From assembly GCF_000712075.1 (NCBI RefSeq), contig NZ_JONW01000013.1, forward strand, positions 1 to 64,000: DNA of 64,000 nt, given 5' to 3'. The notes beneath the pieces were generated by a model. It was not told the DNA's origin and searched no databases. It saw nothing but the letters and a program-made list of their open reading frames with translations. Positions within the stretch are counted from its first letter, which is position 1; every line of letters starts with the position of its first letter. A program made the translations under genes and the position numbers. This document shows, piece by piece, positions 61,973 through 64,000 of this stretch. Source of the DNA: Caulobacter sp. UNC358MFTsu5.1 (GTDB taxonomy: Bacteria > Pseudomonadota > Alphaproteobacteria > Caulobacterales > Caulobacteraceae).

Positions 61973-64000
61973 ATGAAGGTAGTTCTTCTCGCGACGGCGT
62001 GCGCCGCCGCGCTGGTGTCGACGTCCGTGGCCGCCCAGGCCCAGACCGCGTCTCCTGAGGCCCAGGGCAAGGCCGCCGGCTCATCCGACAACACGCTGCT
62101 CAACGAGGTCGTGGTCACGGCGACCCGTCGCAATGAGAAGCTGCAGGACGTGCCGCTCAGCGTCACCGCCTTCTCGCAGAAGGACCTGACGGCCAAGGGC
62201 ATCGTCGGCTACGAGGGCCTGGCGCGCGAGACGCCCGGCGTCGTCCTCAACAAGCCCACGGCCAACTTCAACAACTTCACCGCCCGGGGCGTGGCCACCA
62301 ACGGCTACGGCGCCAACCTGCAGAGCACGGTCGCGATCTATATCGACGAACTGCCGATCTCGACGATCGGCAACACCACGGTGCTGGACCCCAACCTGTA
62401 CGACCTGGAGCGGGTCGAGTTCCTGCGCGGCCCGCAGGGCACGCTGTTCGGGTCCGGCTCGCTGTCGGGCGCGCTGCGCATCCTGACCAAGAGCCCCGAT
62501 CTCGACGAATACGACGCCTCGGCCCTGGTCGACTTCGGCCTGACCGGGTCGGATTCCTTCCGCCAGCGCTACAACGGCATGGTCAACCTGCCGATCGTCA
62601 AGGACGAGCTGGCCCTGCGCGTGGTCGGCTTCTACCGGCACGAGGAAGGCTATGTCGACAACCTGGGGACCGGGATCCACAACTCCAACACCCTGGTCGA
62701 CGGGGGCGGGCGCGCGACCCTGCTGTGGAAGCCGACCGACCGCCTGTCGGTCAAGCTGCTGGCCTCCTACGAGAAGAGCAATCCCAAGGACTCCTCGCTG
62801 ATCATCCCCTCGCTGGGGCGCAACAAGCGCATCTCCGACCGGCCCGACCTCTTCGTGGGCAAGCTGACCAGCTACAACGCCACGGTCGACTACCAGTTCG
62901 ACGGCGCGCACCTGACCAGCTCGTCGACCTATTCGATGTTCGACCAGAAGTTCTGGGTCGATCTGGCCGGCACCTTCGGCGCCGCGGGCATCGCCTTCGG
63001 CCTCGACGCCAACGGCTACCAGAGCACCTTCGTCGAGGAGGCGCGCCTGGCGTCCGACCCCGGCGGCAAGTTCGACTGGGTGATCGGCGGCTTCTACCTC
63101 GATCGCCGGCTGGACGTGGACTACTTCTACCGGTCCTCGCCGCAGTACCTGGCGTCCCACGGCATCACCGGCCTGCCGGACGAGTACTATCAGCGCCAGT
63201 ACACCCACATCAATTCGCACGAACTGGCCGGTTTCGGCGAGCTGACCTACCACATCAACGACAAGCTCTGGCTGACCACCGGCATGCGCTACGGCGGCAC
63301 CGACGCCCAGGGCTTCACCGAGGGCGGCTACAACAGCGCCTATCTGACCTACGCGCTCTTCGGCATCTCGGGGCCGCTGGCGATGGCGCCGATCCCGCCC
63401 GCGGCCGGCGTCAAGGCCAAGGCCACCAAGCCGTCCTACAAGGTCAGCCTGTCGTACAAGCCGTCGTCCAACATGACCGGCTACGCGACGATCTCGACGG
63501 GCTTCCGCACCCCGGTGGTCAACGCCTTCGCCGGCCGGCCCAGCGTGGTCAATCCCAGCGACCTGATCATCCCCTACGGCGCCGACTCCGACGACCTGAC
63601 CAACTACGAGGTCGGCCTGAAAGGCCGCTGGTTCGACGGTGTGCTCAGCGCCAACGTCGCGGCCTATCTGATCGATTGGAGCAATATCCAGGTCCAGGCC
63701 AACCGCGTCTCGGACTCGGTCCAGTTCGCGACCAACATCGGCGGCGCCAAGAGCACGGGCGTGGAGTTCGAGGTCGTGGTCGCCCCGGCCACGGGCCTGA
63801 GCGTTGGGCTGAATGGCTCGTTCAACGACGCCAAGGTGACCAAGCTGACCCCCGCCGAGGCGGCGATCTCCGGCGCGGTGGACAACGCCCGCCTGGCCGC
63901 GCCGCACTTCCAGGGCTCGCTGTACGTCAACTACGGCTTCGACCTGTCGCCCAAGGCCCGGGCCAACGCCTCGGTGGTGTTCCAGCATGTCGGGAACTAT
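61973..64000 (+). CDS. TonB-dependent receptor (partial, cut by window end)
   Basis: The 676 residues visible show a signal peptide (MKVVLLATACAAALVSTSVA), a TonB box EVVVTATRRNEKLQDVPLSV, a plug with VEFLRGPQGTLFGSGSLSGA and many barrel strands. The frame is open to the end. The DVPLSV form places it with the large sphingomonad/caulobacter receptor group for hydrophobic or glycan-related ligands. It lacks an STN domain, so it does not signal like the receptor at 57486. The ATG at 61973 follows GGGGAGA. The missing part should hold the last strands and C-terminal Phe. Confidence 0.92.
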   Translation, partial: MKVVLLATACAAALVSTSVAAQAQTASPEAQGKAAGSSDNTLLNEVVVTATRRNEKLQDVPLSVTAFSQKDLTAKGIVGYEGLARETPGVVLNKPTANFNNFTARGVATNGYGANLQSTVAIYIDELPISTIGNTTVLDPNLYDLERVEFLRGPQGTLFGSGSLSGALRILTKSPDLDEYDASALVDFGLTGSDSFRQRYNGMVNLPIVKDELALRVVGFYRHEEGYVDNLGTGIHNSNTLVDGGGRATLLWKPTDRLSVKLLASYEKSNPKDSSLIIPSLGRNKRISDRPDLFVGKLTSYNATVDYQFDGAHLTSSSTYSMFDQKFWVDLAGTFGAAGIAFGLDANGYQSTFVEEARLASDPGGKFDWVIGGFYLDRRLDVDYFYRSSPQYLASHGITGLPDEYYQRQYTHINSHELAGFGELTYHINDKLWLTTGMRYGGTDAQGFTEGGYNSAYLTYALFGISGPLAMAPIPPAAGVKAKATKPSYKVSLSYKPSSNMTGYATISTGFRTPVVNAFAGRPSVVNPSDLIIPYGADSDDLTNYEVGLKGRWFDGVLSANVAAYLIDWSNIQVQANRVSDSVQFATNIGGAKSTGVEFEVVVAPATGLSVGLNGSFNDAKVTKLTPAEAAISGAVDNARLAAPHFQGSLYVNYGFDLSPKARANASVVFQHVGNY

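Noticed and set aside
62081..63988. 635-codon antisense frame over the last TonB receptor
   Set aside because: Antisense of a receptor with clear signal peptide, TonB box and plug motifs.

Overview
The window is GC-rich, densely coded and lacks rRNA, tRNA, CRISPR arrays and recognisable transposases. Gene content and order (secG-pyrG, eno-ftsB-pdhA-pdhB-pdhC-lpdA-lipA, many TonB-dependent receptors, a GPH-type sugar transporter with a LacI regulator) point to an alphaproteobacterium of the Caulobacter group. That assignment is an inference from family knowledge, not from a database search.

Layout. (1) 1-22.5 kb is a housekeeping block: a GNAT acetyltransferase, secG, pyrG, rpmF, a retropepsin-like protease, enolase, ftsB, the pyruvate dehydrogenase genes (interrupted by a GFA-family gene and a glutathione peroxidase), a DoxX protein, an acyl-CoA synthetase, a lipoprotein hydrolase, lipA, a COQ10/RatA-like gene, an enoyl-CoA hydratase, a GGDEF protein and an aldehyde dehydrogenase. 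It is bracketed by two inverted copies of a ~340-bp non-coding repeat with hairpins that covary, each joined to a member of a shorter palindromic repeat family that occurs four times. (2) 22.5-27 kb holds a GT61 glycosyltransferase, a DEAD-box RNA helicase and a YcaQ-like winged-helix protein. (3) 27-41.6 kb is a maltodextrin/alpha-glucan locus: flavin-dependent (tryptophan-type) halogenase, TonB receptor, GH13 alpha-glucosidase, a large repetitive secreted protein, LacI regulator, MFS sugar transporter and GH15 glucoamylase. An AAAATT-N3-GCAAW motif recurs in both divergent intergenic regions and is a candidate operator. (4) 41.7-52 kb is a cobalamin/cobinamide uptake and salvage operon (btuB-cobC-cobO-btuF-btuC-btuD-cbiB-cobT-cobS-phosphatase) behind a cobalamin riboswitch, with cobU divergent. 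(5) 52-55 kb holds a TauD-type dioxygenase and a small molybdenum group: an apparently orphan modB, a ModE-box palindrome, modE and a molybdopterin-binding-like secreted protein. (6) 55-64 kb is an iron/cell-surface signalling region: two Fur-like palindromes, an ECF sigma factor, FecR, an STN-containing TonB receptor, a GT2 glycosyltransferase, a polysaccharide-deacetylase-like gene, and a further TonB receptor cut by the window end.

Several parts fit together. LipA supplies the lipoyl cofactor for the lipoyl domains on PdhB and PdhC. The glucan locus takes up oligosaccharides through the outer membrane, cleaves them in the periplasm and imports the product. The cob operon imports corrinoids and completes the nucleotide loop. 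The FecI/FecR unit shares a two-block promoter motif with the downstream glycosyltransferase, suggesting that surface glycan genes belong to its regulon.

Most promising leads: the covarying intergenic repeat, the ECF promoter pair, the Cys-phosphatase translationally coupled to cobS, and the shared operator motif of the glucan locus.
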